From assembly GCA_019614645.1 (NCBI GenBank), contig JABWDB010000005.1, positions 15,923,001-15,987,000 on the forward strand: a DNA stretch of 64,000 nt. The letters are read 5' to 3'. The notes beneath the pieces are model-generated. The model saw only the letters and a program-made list of their open reading frames with translations, was not told the origin of the DNA and searched no databases. This document shows positions 39,564-53,000 of the stretch, piece by piece. The translations under genes were made by a program, and so were the position numbers. Within the stretch, counting starts at the first letter, position 1, and the number at the start of each line of letters is the position of its first letter. The DNA comes from Stratiolaelaps scimitus (lineage: Eukaryota; Arthropoda; Arachnida; Mesostigmata; Laelapidae).

Positions 39564-42500
39564 AGTGCGATGGAAAAGCGCCTGAAGTGAATCACTGTCT
39601 CGGCGCTCTCGTCAGTTTTGTCAAGCACGCTTTGCAGAGATGCCCATCGGTGCTGTGCCCATTGAGCTCGAAGAGCGATTTCGCGGCAATGTGGCAATCT
39701 GCGGGCTGGACCTAGCGCAACGGAAGCATTGGGCGATTTGGTCGGCCTTTACAAGAGAGAAAAATCCTAAGCCGGGACCCCTACGCTTCATCAACGTAAC
39801 GCTGGATCATAAATTTCCACCGGCCAGGATGAAGGTACGACTTGTAGACGTTGGTGCGGGTCTGCATCGTTGCACGATCTGCGAGAATCGCTTTTTACAT
39901 TGACAACGGGCCGCGTTGTATCGCTTCAAATCACTGTCGAAATCAACGGAGTAAATATTCGTTTCTCTTATTTATTCACGATATTGATTCTGTCTCGTTC
40001 TGTGGATTATATATAGCCGATTCGGCTGCTATATGGCAGTGAAAGCGAACTACAATTTTGTACTCGATTAAGCTATCTCAGTTGGTTTCAGCGTGCATCA
40101 TATGAAGGTTATGTTGAGCGAGGCATCCTGAGGACGAACTGGCTCACAAAACATCTCCATCTCATTCCTGCCGTTGGCGTATTTTTCTTCGACCTCGACT
40201 GGGACGCGGCGGACTTCCCTGATCGAAAAAATCTCCTCATTCAGAACTTTCAACGTTTTCGACGAAATCTGTCGGGAAGGTAACAAGCGAACGAGGGACA
40301 AAGCAGCATTTCGAGCACTTGCTCCTGAAGACTGCAAGACCCTGTCACTAATTCGTGTTGGGGCAATGTTTCATCTTTGTTAAGCATTGCATAAAATATA
40401 GTATGCCTGCAACTGTTCAAATATTTGAAACACTCGGATATATTTTTTCTTTGTTATGTGACACCCAGGCCGACAAGGTTCATCCTGGTGTTGCTGGAGC
40501 AACATAGGGTCCTTTCAACTTGCGATGAGAAACTGGCGTACAAACGAGCAATTGATGAACTTGCGGAAGCATGTGGACTATACCCCAAGTTGTTATCGAA
40601 TAGTGAAGACTTGCCTATATTTATTCAAAGGTGAGGACAAATATTTGGAAAACTATTTGAAAATCGGGTACATTTTCGTTGCTGGATCTGCTCGTGCATC
40701 TTTGAAGCGGTTTAGATGAAATACTGACATGTCCTCTTATTTAGTCCGGCTTTGCATCTTTCATTTGTTGGCTGCTGCTCCGTGGGGCAAGTTATCCCAA
40801 TTAATAGATCGATAAAAGTAACTTTCGGGTCATCTGAAAGATGAGAACTCCCTAGTAGTCGTAAATCGTACCTTCGATCCTTGGCCACCAACAGGCATTG
40901 TCCAATACTAAATAATACCAAAATGCAATAACAGCTATGTCGAATGACTGAATACTTCGACATGCTCCAATCAAGAGTCGTAATCATGCGTATTATTATT
41001 ATTATTATTATTAGTATGATTATTTTTTTTGTTGCTAGAATAATACAAATTCTCTCGGGTTGAACCCCGATTTTCTGTTGTTCTGTCGATTTGTTTGTTA
41101 TTCCTCGGTCTGCGTCCTCTAAGCAGGGTCTAATTATTTTCGACTCTCATTGTAACTCAATCAGACTTGAGCAGGATATCATCGGAAGCGCCTATGAATA
41201 TTATGATAATGCGTACAACTGTATGAAAGCTCAACACGAACTCGTCGATCCGAAGACCCTTCCGACGCTATGCGTACGTCACCAATTTAAGATGGGTATT
41301 TTCGCCAATATTCGCGAGGACATCAGGAATAAGGCTGGTACAGCTGTGAGGTAAGTGTTCAGGTTCTCCTAAAGGTCCAATGTAATCGTGACGAACTACT
41401 GATTCCTGTTCGCATTAAAACCATCCTAGGTTAAGGCATAGATGACTTGCATGAGCGGTTCGATCAGATCTGGGTTGAATGCTTCTCGCAATCGATCAAC
41501 AGCAGATTCTATATTTTCGTTGAACTGCGCCATTTTGTATTTGTTGTCATTTTTTTCTCTATTATTCGTTCACTTCCTTCATATGTGTGCGTGTTTCATT
41601 GTCTCGCTCGTTTCACAGCCACTACGAAAAAGCGTACGACATTCTCAGTTCGGCGCTTACCGCTAATTGGGATCCACACGAAGTGAAGATAGTTGCCGGT
41701 ATTCTTATGTACAAGGTAATCGTTTCCAAGCAAGGGTTTTTAAGCCGGCGGCATAGTTTGCAAATAATTTCTGAAATTGTTGGTGATTTCAGCCCGAGAA
41801 ATTGATTTTATATTAAGGTATATGGTATGCTAAGTGTATGAATCACACGCTTGGACGATAAGTTGGCCTTCATCTTTGCCGGTCCACGACCCGGTGAAAC
41901 AAGCAGGAATAACTAAGGAGCAGTTGTGAACACTCTTACTTTGGTTGACAGATCTGGCAGAGGTTATTCGAGAGACGTGATCCAATGAGATCGATTAGGC
42001 AATTACGACGACATATCAGGTTGTTCAAGAGAGCCATTGTGCATCCGGAGCTGCAATTTGAACACTACGCCTGGCTAAGTGAGTTTCGCCTTCAAGACGC
42101 TTGATTTTTAATTGCTGTGTGATAACTGAGAGCGCGCGGTTGTCTGATAGGGCACAACACAACTCGCACAGCAGTACCAATAGTGTTGCTTGACTTTTTT
42201 TCTTGCGTACATACTGTTTTGTTCAGACCAAAGAAAAAATTGGAATATCGTATTGAAAGAAAAGAAAACAGAAGCCCGCTCGATGTGAACTTCTCTCTCT
42301 AGACTTAGTCATCACTTGGAAAAGTGTTTTTGCTTCGGGCGAGACACGAGTTCTGTGATAGATCAGTGGGCCTTCATTGAGAGCACAATGCTTTCAACGC
42401 ATTTGAAAGAATATTAATTTTCGTTTACACAACGCAGGTAAGCAGTACGCGCTGTTTGCCTATCTCTACGAGCGGTCTAACCTGAGTGAACGTGTGCACT

Positions 42501-43875
42501 TTGTCGAGGTAGACAATCCGGGCTTCTACTACTCGCTGGCGGCTGAGTATGAATCACGGCGAAGAACTAGTGCCAAACGGATCTGCCAGGTAAACGGTCC
42601 ATTTCTACACATGTATACCCATGTTGCTATAAGTATGGCCACCTTGTTGGGACTGTCTTCTTGTTAGGGTACTTAAAGATCCTGTACAAAGAAAGCAGGG
42701 ATCCTCTGAGAAGAAAAGTATGTTTTCTTCAACCCGTCTGCATTCGCCGTTGCTGGCAATGCCAGAATGTGCAATCTCTCGGTCGTGGGTTCCCAAAACG
42801 ACGTGACGAAAATCCGTGTGTATATTAGGCACTCTGACTAAAATGTATCTTACATTCTCGCAAATATGGGAAGATGTTGACACTTCATTCAATCACTAAC
42901 CGTCTTTCAAATAATTTCGCTAATCTGATTATCTCATCGATGTTTACCGAGTAGACTTCGACGACGTATCCAGTGCCTGATCCTTTGGCAGATGAAGATG
43001 AGATGCGCCACTACGGACAGAGGTCTTCAAGCGCAATTCGTAAAAGCGGCAGAATATCCAATTCTGGCCTTTCGAAGTATGCAGTTCAGGCACTTCAGTA
43101 TAACGAAGGGAGGACCAATTACTCGGTATTAATACTGTAGCTTGATTCACAGAGACACTGCATACATCATTATTCCAATTATTCTAATTATTATTCAATA
43201 CTCCTTGTATTTATAGTAAGCTCAGATCAGTGACCCTGGACGTTACCACTACTACTAGCCATTATGAGAACATAATTACGAACCTACATTTGACTACTCA
43301 CTATTTTCCAGGGCGTCATTATCGACCTGTTGAATCGAGCTATGAAGCAGTTCCAGAAACACGTTGCGCAGCGAGCCTGGGCTCATAGTGGTAAGTTTAC
43401 TTTCCTAAAGCTAAACCCAATCAGCAATTCTGCAAACCCACCTCTGCAGCTTACTTCCTGTGGAACTGGAGAGAGTGCTTTCGTCATTGACTTATATATA
43501 CGAGGTTTTATTCACACGAGTTGTGTAATATTATAATATACCTATTTTGCAAACTGTGTGGTGCGTTTATTAATATAGTTACAATGTGCTTTCGCCTGTG
43601 GCGCTGTGGCGAAAGTTCGGTCGTTGTTGTTATTATCTACACTTAATTTCATCAAATGGTTCAGTGATCTTATTTGATTGCACTCGCCCGCCTGATATTT
43701 ACAACTTTTGATTTATATACTGATAACAAAAATACGCCGACCCTGTTGCAATCTCCAATAATTGTCATTGTTTTATAGGCATCATATCATTGATCGTCTC
43801 ATTTTTTCGCTTGTACATTTATCAGCTATTTGTACAAGTCACCAGAAAACTCCGATGTTAGCAGTACAAACTTTA

Positions 43876-43877
<2 letters not shown>

Positions 43878-43913
<36 letters not shown>
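43878..43913. repeat. (TA)n microsatellite in copy-2 intron 9
   Basis: An AT run of about 36 bases, 35 bases upstream of exon 10. It occupies the intron equivalent to the one holding 29774-29831 in copy 1. Confidence 0.95.
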
Positions 43914-43916
<3 letters not shown>

Positions 43917-44352
43917 TCGTTTCGTCACCCTTGTCTCGTTTGTCGCAGCGATGCTATTGACCGACGAGCTTGCCAGAAGTTCGCATCTCAAATGGAATCA
44001 GCGGCTTTCGGAGATCACTGTTAATCTCTTTCGACAGGAACGCTGGCCAACACTACTCGCACGTAGTCTCGAGACAGCCCTACGGATAGCATATGTCCTC
44101 GCAAACCCTAACGACTTCCTGGCACTTGCGTATGAGTTCGCAGGTAAGCATACTTGTCCACTGGACAAAACACGTTGAGCCGATAGGCAAAGGTGGACGC
44201 GCCAGTTGGGCCCCTCCCCATAATTGTGTTTATAGGCAAAATTGCCTCGTAATCCGCAACGTTTGAAGCACATCAGTGTTACTTGCTGAATAATGGGACA
44301 ACTCGACAGCAGCTAATTCAAGAGAGAGGTTCCTGTCGGGGTAATACCTAAA

Positions 44353-44407
44353 AGGTTAAGAGCTGAGGCCTGTCAGATAGGGGAACAGTTGAGGGTCAGC
44401 TCGAAAG
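44353..44407 (+). repeat. Dispersed repeat, copy A (in paralogue intron 10)
   Basis: This stretch of about 55 bases, centred on TTAAGAGCTGAGGCCTGTC, is similar (roughly three quarters identical by eye) to 49333-49388 in the same orientation. Similarity fades on both sides. It probably comes from a mobile element not otherwise visible here. Confidence 0.5.
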
Positions 44408-47400
44408 TACAATTATTAATTGAGAAGAGAATCATGATCTAAGCTCGAAAATGATAACAAACGCACCTTGAGATAGGGGGAAAAACTTGATCGAATGTGA
44501 AGTACTAGAATAAGCCTGGCATCTCCGACACTCTGTATACTAGGCCTGGACTGTACTCATCAGCAGCGCGAAGATCTCGTGAGAAGTATTATGAACCTCT
44601 TGAATGGTCAGACGCCGGGTCGGCCTTTTCCTGACCTCGACGACAATTCTGCTCTGTGGACTGAAAAACTGGAGAATTTAACTGCAGGACAAGCTGATAC
44701 GCCCGTCTTTCTCGACATGGACAAGGTATGTTTAGACGAGTATAAGTATTGTAAAAATGCAGAAGGTCCCCTGGGGAAACATTGGTTCCCATGCAATATT
44801 TGTTCTTACGAAAAAAAAATGAAAGATGAAAAAAAATGCTGTTTTACGTAGTTGCCAGATATCAGGAAAGACCGTTAACAATCGAACGGATTTATGCATC
44901 AACCCAAAATTGTGGTGAAAATTGTAGTGGACAAACCAAATGAAGTGTCAGATGAGGTTATTACCTGAATATAATTTTTTCCATCTCTGCTTTTTATGTA
45001 ACAGATTATATCATGCATCTCCTGTAAAGCCTATTTCGTCTCGCCCTCGGTACCGTTTGGAGCGGCGGTTACGTTACATATCTACATCAATTCTCAATTC
45101 CCTGCGAATATAAGCCCCTTCTCTCGGCTTCGCGTTAGCTTCAACTACAGCGTAAGTCACGAATGATATCAGCTGTTAATGCCTCAAGCACGGACTCAAT
45201 TGCCTTTTTTTTCTAATCGAGCTCGCTCATGCGGAGCTGTTAAACTGATTGCACTATAACAACCTGTAGAATAACAGAGATGACAGTCTATGGGATGGGC
45301 GACCGTAACGAACGATCAGCTCAAAAACGACCCAAGAGAAATGTGAGCAACAGTTCACATCCAGTTATATAGGACGTTCGCAATATGCCTGCAAATCATC
45401 AAGTTTTAAATGAAAATAAATTATGTTCATGTTCCGGCATGATTTGACGCCATTAGACTTACGGCTTATCCAACACAAACAATGGGAATCAGGCCTCTAA
45501 AGCTCCACCGTATTTACATCCTCTCCGCAAGCCCGGAAATCGTTCTACAGCCATCAAAACCTATTGGATACTCAGCAGAAGACATCACCAATTATTTGTT
45601 CGACGTTTTCTCGCTCTGTACTTTACTTTGAAGGTGTACAATACTGAATATATCATGGAAGACGAACAGCTACAGGTGCTTCCTGTGGGCTGTACGCGCA
45701 CGTTTATTTTCACCCTCGCTGTCCAGAACTGTCACGTCGGTAAAGAGATAAAGGTAATCACAATAGATGGGTTTCGTCAACGGTGTGTTCAGCTTACCAT
45801 TTCAACGAGCGTCTCGTTGTTGTTATTGTTGCTGCTGTTGATATTCGATGAAAAGCTGTCATTGAAACATCCGACAACAATTGGTATTGCAGGAATACCT
45901 TAATTAATCCGGATTTGTTCGTTTCTTAGCTGATTTGAAACCTGAACATTGTTCATCTGGTCATAGTAATACAGGGGACACTCTGGAGGGATTTCCTTTG
46001 GCATCACTTTATCAGGCTCCTGAGCCGTCTCCATTATCTAGGCTAAGCGATAGTGATATTTTTTTCTTTGTATGATGTTGGCTCTTTGGTGCTGCTTCCT
46101 CGCAACAATCCTATCCTTAAATAGGTCTTGGGTGTGTCAATACTACTGGGCCGGCCAAATTCTACAGGGCCGCCATACAAGCCTATGCTTCAACTCGGGT
46201 GGTCGGTGAACTCATTGGGTAGGCGTTCGTGGCGGCCGTCGCGAAATCCGATTCCCGAGCAGCCAACGGCCGAGTCAAGCACGCACCGCTTCAATAATTT
46301 GCCTCATCGCACCGCAACACGGTAACTCCTCACGCAATCGAGCGCATTATATACTCTCAAATCTAATGTTTGTTGCTGGGCACGTGTGCTGTCCTGTGCC
46401 TTGCCAACATGAAATTCAGTGTCGTTGCTTGTCACAGCACCAACCGCAGGTAAAGGCTGCAATATCGTCAAAGTATGATTTAAATTGTATGACACATGCT
46501 CGTGTCAGAACAAAGCACTGTCTTAATAAACCTTATCTAATTGAGAATTGCCATTCACAGCATTGAGTACCGTGAAAGCCAGCTTGATGTATCGTGGTCG
46601 TCGGAAGCTCCAGCCCTTGTTGATGAACTACATCCTGTGGACATTCAATTGAATAACAATTCTCAAGAAGATATTAAAGAGCTCAACCTGACATTATCCA
46701 CCGCCGCGCCAAACTGTACGTTGTAACACATATTACGTTAGAACACATATATTAACACATACGATATTTGGCATACATTTCTCGTCTCGCTCAGTGAGCA
46801 ACTGTAAGGCTTGTCTAGCTGGACCTACCACGGTCGTCCGGTTGAGCACGTTTGACAACAATACTCTCTCTCTCTCTCACCAAGTTGAGCTAAAATGTTT
46901 GGATCGCTTCACTAGAAGATGTCTCGGGGCTTCGTGTCACAACCGAGGTCAGTACGTCGTCACCCTCGCGATCTCGAGATATAATTAATAAGCTGATGAT
47001 TCAGAGGATATTGATTTGAGAATATTTCTAAGATCGGTCCGTGTAGATCCGATCAAGGATTGGCGAGCAAATGTCATTTTTAGCGAAGCCTGTTTACGCA
47101 GCCTGTTTTAGCATCCGGGACAAGATCCGACTCATACAATTGTTCTCTTGATTTGTCTATTCAACGTTCATTGATACGTTGCAGCCATTGTGACAATGAG
47201 CTCAACACCGGAGATTAATTCGGGCTCGCCTGTTACACTGAGTCTTCCACTTATTCGATCCGGGACCTCTAGAAGCATTCTCGTCTTCATCAAGGCTGCG
47301 GATGCTGGAAGCTGCGCACTTCAGCTAATGGTGACGTACAACTCGTTAGTCGTCCTGCCTGAGGGCGAAGCCATCGACTGCAGGTAACGAAATGACAACT

Positions 47401-49332
47401 TTTGAAAACCGAACGAAGTTATGCAAATGATCTGTCAATGACGAAACGAACTAAGAAACTATAAACATTTCATCATTTACTTCATCATGTCTCTCGCTTC
47501 TGGAAACTCGACGACGTCAACGGCAACATTCAACACAGATTTCACAAGGAGGATCAGCACGTAGTTGAAGTAACGCCAGGGATCTCGGCATGTTGTCATA
47601 TACTAAACAAGATGGTTTGTTCCATTCTGTATGACATGTACATATTCCGCATGTTATTGGTGCTAATATTTCTCTTCGATATTTCTCTGTCTGTTCGATA
47701 ATCACCCCGTATTCGGCATTGATCACCCTAAAATGTAGGAATATATAAATCGTACAATAGTTTCGAATGATAATTACATTGGCACGGGAACTCGCTTCCT
47801 TCACTGAAGCAGACCATCAAAGGATACTCGTAGCTATTTAACTTTCAGTAAAGCTCATGGAGGAGAGTCATCGTGTGCTCAAATGCTCCGCCATAGTAAG
47901 AATGCAAGCTTGATTATACAATCTAACTTCGTTTAACATTCCAAACGTGATTGCTATGTTGCAAGGAAAATTATTACTAAATTAATTAATTTGCGTTTTA
48001 TCTAGGCGATGCCTGTATCGGAGGTATATGAGGGGCAGGATTATATCCTAGCAGTCGACATATCCACTGCGGTTTTCAGCGGGATTCTCCTAGAGATTGA
48101 TGATGCTCAACTACAATTTTCTCCCTATGTGAACTTTAGGAACACGAAAAAGCGATCCCTACCTGGTGGGTACCTATATCGTTTAAATTGACATGACTGA
48201 ATACACATCGATTTATCAACGAGAATTTTCTATCTGATCACAACTAAACTTTTGCAAGATATCGTAGTAAACTAGTGAAAGGAGACTACCTTCAAATACC
48301 AGCAGTAGAGGGTGGAAGAGGCGTCCTGTAGTCATCTGTTTTACTTAGCTGAAAAATTCCACTGTTGTCTATAGTATTTATCAACGCAATTCTTGTTGAA
48401 CGTGTACCAACCGTAATGGAAATGGCCCAACTCTTAGTTTCAGCGTCACATATGAAAGGTGTCCGCTTGGCCGGTGGAGAGTCTTTTCGATCGTGTTACG
48501 CCTTTGAATTGTCCTCGCCGAAAGCAAACAAGGTCCCTACTGCTATTGGAAAGATCCACCTGCTATGGCGCAGGTGAGTTTCGTAACTACAAGCTTTGAA
48601 TACTAATTTGAAATTTAGCTGCAGCATATTGCGGCACCAGTTTCCATTTAAGGCTAACTTTACTACTACGGTGAGATGATTACACGTGTGGGATAATTCT
48701 ATAAAAAATCGTATTATAATGGGATAATAGTGTATTTGATTGCACGTATATTTAATATTTCATTTTCTTCCGAGTCTTCCGAATCTAAGAAATATCATTG
48801 AGTTCAAGGCCGTCTTATATAAACTGATCACGTTGATTTGCGGACTAGAATAAGGGATCTTCCACTTCCGAACGCCCAGCATATATATATATATATATAT
48901 AAGTTTATTATATTTTAGGAGCTCGTACAACCATTGGAACTCGACTCAGGTGACCCTCCCAGCGCCAATAGTTCGGACACGTCCCATATAATTATAGTTT
49001 AAGGCCACTCCTTCAGCGTACGTCTGGACCAATCTATATATCGTACATCTTGCGGAACCGATGTCACAGCGCTTAGGAGCTCCCCTTCGAAGTAAGCCAC
49101 CCCATGTGCTCTATGCTGTCCGGCGACTCAAAGGTGAGTTGGTACCGACAAAAACAAAATCTATATTTTATAACAACATCGTGTTGCCTGTACTCTGCAG
49201 TGTTAGCTAAAGCTCATACATTATGATCAATTATAATAGTTCATTTCATGACTGTTGCGTTCGTTTTACCGACAACAAGTGTTCGGGTGATCGGTTAAGC
49301 GAAAGATGGCCCCGCCTTCATCGTCTAACACC

Positions 49333-49388
49333 CAAGGATTAAGAGCTCAGGCCTGTCGCATATGGAAAAAGCTAAAAGCCAGCTCAAA
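49333..49388 (+). repeat. Dispersed repeat, copy B (in paralogue intron 20)
   Basis: The partner of the repeat at 44353-44407, centred on TTAAGAGCTCAGGCCTGTC. It lies between the two disrupted exons of the TRAPPC11 paralogue. Confidence 0.5.
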
Positions 49389-49780
49389 AAATGTTTCTAA
49401 TATCCGTCGGTGAACGCTTATCTAATATTATCTGCCGGCATAGTGATTGAAGCGAGGCAAAAATAAATTACCCCCACAAACGAAACATTTTTCCAAATCC
49501 GGCCTTAAAAAATCTAAAATAAAAAATCGATGGAAATCATCTGTTGATCTCGAAAGCATCGCCGTTCTGTACGTTTGTCACTGATCCTGCTTCATGTGAT
49601 GTTTACAGCTATCGCTCCGAATGCCTCCTGGTGCTGTCAAACGGCTGTCGGCAGTACACCGCTGCCACATATGCGATTAGCTCTCAATCCGTCATCAGCT
49701 GCCCCTGAAGGGAGGGATGAGTTCCATTGTACGCGACGCGGTCCCGTCACTCATAATCGTCTTGTCAAAGCTTGCTGATG

Positions 49781-49961
49781 AAAAGTTGTCAGATGAAATT
49801 TATAGCGAGCTTGCTCTTTTCCTACGTTCGCCGTCAGCATCGGCATATTTATATATATATATATATTGATTGCTCATTGTGATCCGTAGATGTTACTACG
49901 GTCACTGTGAAACATGTCAATATTGATCTGGTTGCTGATGCTGTTCTCTCCTTTGCTCAGT

Positions 49962-50001
<40 letters not shown>

Positions 50002-53000
50002 GATTGATAGATAGATATGCGGTAAAGTCGATCGAAATCGGTGCATGCCAACAGCGAATTAATCGAAGGATTACAATAATTCACTGTTATATTGTTTCAA
50101 AGGAAACCGTACGTTGTTGACAGAGCTGTTTCTCTTGCTTAGAGTGATTTGTAAGTATGATCAGTTTACATACGCGTTCGAGGCCCAGCTCGCATTCGTC
50201 GAAAGATTCTTACTGTGATTCTAAATGTGACATAGGTGTCATGGTCAACCTCATACTTTAATGCGATTATCCGTAGCGAAACATACATAATTTTAAATCT
50301 GGTGGATTTATTTTACTTGACCTGATTTTAAACATGACCCATTATTGATTACGGGCAAAGCTTGAGGTGATCACTAACTGCTCGGTTTATTTCTGAATCT
50401 CTCAGATTCGCCAGAAATATATTCTTGTATTCTGCGCAACGGAAATCCCACTCCATATGACGAACACAAGAGATGGTAGTTATTGATTACTCTTTGGTAA
50501 CCTCTGAGGACTGTAATTTTGACAAAAAAAAAAAAATAAAACACAATGATACACAATCACTTCGCTAATCGGTGGTGATTATTGTAATTGGCCCCAATTC
50601 AATACTTATCATGGCATCTAATAAGAATACAACTCACGTTCGATCTATAAGACGTATGGGTCATTAACAATAGTCACATCCTCGTTAGTAAAACGTGTCA
50701 AATGAAGAACAATTGACAGTCGCTAATACCATAAGATTAACACCGCTTTATACTCAGATTTCAACGTTACTCTACGACTTCACCAATTTCGATTTCATTC
50801 TAACGATTACATTTCAATCAGAGCGCGCACGGCCGATCTTTCAGATCCAATCGGTGAGGGGTGTGAGATTTTTATATTTGAATATAATCTATCTGTCATA
50901 TTGTCTCAATATGAGACGGACTACACAAGGACAGTTCGTTCCACTATGGAGGGACGTTCAACGAACAAAGGCAAAAAAAACCCCATAAGAACAAAAAGTC
51001 TCATATCAAAATGATTTGTCGCTTGTTTTTTTTATTTCATTCTTTATTATTTAGTTCCGATTTGTATTGCACCTAAATATAGGCATCGAGAATTTGTTTT
51101 CGCTCACACTCATCTAACTTTCTCTCATACGCGTCTCTCAGCGTTGAGGTATGTTAATTAATAATATTACGACTATCATTGCTACTCGTCTCATCAGTGT
51201 CATTATCATCATTGCCGATATCATGTCGATATCAGCGTAGTGGTAATAGTAGTTGTAGTAGTTGTAGAAATAGTCCAGTACACTAGTTATAACATTATCA
51301 TAAATACAGAACATGGCACTTAGTGACAAGTTTGAACAACAACAGGAGCGAGGTTCGATCGTGGTTCTGGCCAATGCAAATACGACAATACGAATCTTGT
51401 CAATCGACGACGACGACGACGCCATTCGAGGCAAAAGGGCACGTCTTTCACTTCGGCTTCTAGCCAAACAACAGTGGGGGAAATAATGAAAAAGAGCTCC
51501 TCTTTACTCTAACAAAGTGTGGCCAATTTCGCTACGCATCTCACTGTAGAGTTCACTAGAGACAGGGGGGGGGGGGGTTCACTTTGAAATGTATGTCGAC
51601 AGCTGGCCAATTTGTTCCTGTAGTATCTTACTATCCTACGAGTTCACATCCACAGCGCCGATGTTGCTCTGCCAGCCGTTGTTAACCGGTGGGCGATTCA
51701 GCAGCCGAACGTCCCTGCCCCCGCGCCCTCATTTGTGGTGACCCTAAACCGCCCGAGTACCCACTGGCTCAGTGCTCTTCCGTCGACAAATATTCATTGG
51801 AGTAGAGCGCACCTGTCAGGAGACAGAATTCACTATCACTTACATTCTTGGCATGGTTCCCATTGTTGTTCGAGCAACGTTCGATCGAAAAACCAATTGG
51901 ACAGAGAACTCAGGTAAAATGACAACATATCGTAAAAGCTATGTCCACACCGATTGCTATGAACTCGATCCGACTTCGTACATTACCAGTTGACACATTT
52001 TTTGCCACATTTTCGCCCTGTGTCGCTTGACTGAATACATAAGTGGTAGGCGACGATTTTTGATTGTGTGTGGACGCATTTGTGATGCGCTCGTGACGAC
52101 CTGAACAACCGTTATGTCGTATGCCTTCGCGACCTATTGTGTGATAATAAAAATGTGTGTTCCTGCAAATCAATAGGTTGGAGACGTCGCTTGCAACATC
52201 AATCAAAATCGCTCATTTTCATCGCTTGTGATTTATTGGCATTGCTATTCGTTACTAGGTTACTATTATTAGTTAGGTTTTCACTGCGCGAACATCCGGT
52301 CGCTGGCGTGTTGCATTTGTGATAATACAATTTAATTCCACTCGAAAAATCATTATTCTCGTGAAATCCACGGGCTACAACTGTACAAGATACATGATCA
52401 TACTCACATTGTCGCTAGCATCATAATACAAATGAAAGCTACATTCTACAATCGCTATTTGTCGTCGATTAATCTATGTCGTTATGTTGGCTAACGAAAA
52501 AGTCAGCTGGTTCATGTTAGAGCAACACGTACAAATTCAAACGTTGTCTAACACAATATTTATATATATATATATATATAGGCTGTATGACTCGGATAGG
52601 TCGAAGATCTAAGCTGCTCCGGCTGGGCCTTGGATAAAACCTCAAATGTTGTTGTGGGTTCGAGAGAGATATTGTTTCGAATGTACTTATCGGTAACCGT
52701 TCTGGAAGCGAACAATTCTCCAGCCCCTAATCAGCCTGGCCTTGCCTTAGCGATCAGGTTACGAATCTTACTCGAGTGCTTAAACAAGAGTTTGCGTGTT
52801 CTAGCTTTACCAATGGGGAACACCCACCTTTAAAACATAATGAAAGATTTGCCAGTAGCCTATAAATAATAATAATAATCAATAAAGTATCTAATCGCCA
52901 TGCGTGTATGAGTAATCCATGACACTCACATGGGCGTTTGAATGTACAGTGATTTTTTCTGTTTCCTAGAACATCTTCCATTCGTCACATGTCTAATACA

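Larger units (their letters stand above)
39640..49780 (+). pseudogene. TRAPPC11 paralogue, copy 2: intact to exon 19, C-terminus disrupted
   Basis: This is a second TRAPPC11 gene with the same 21-exon plan. Exons: 39640-39834, 40092-40279, 40469-40630, 41165-41350, 41619-41715, 41952-42078, 42438-42589, 42955-43125, 43312-43390, 43949-44143, 44544-44725, 45005-45151, 45634-45753, 46125-46321, 46561-46715, 47185-47383, 47539-47614, 48006-48165, 48444-48573, then degraded exon 20 (48919-49133) and exon 21 (from 49609). Exons 1-19 are open, in phase and have usable GT-AG sites. Exon 20 starts normally (SSYNHWNSTQVTLPAPIV), but a stop TAA falls at 48989-48991. The following homologous sequence needs a frame change and has another in-frame TAG. 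Exon 20 is 215 bases against 217 in copy 1. Exon 21 has an internal deletion and frameshift after LSLRMPPGAVKR. If expressed, the product would be 996 residues, lacking about the last 120 residues of the gryzun region. It may be a recently inactivated gene or a truncated working paralogue. Confidence 0.9.

Noticed and set aside
51565..51577. Poly-G run as a possible regulatory or quadruplex element
   Set aside because: A single 13-base homopolymer in a gene-free spacer without further G-tracts; more likely slippage.
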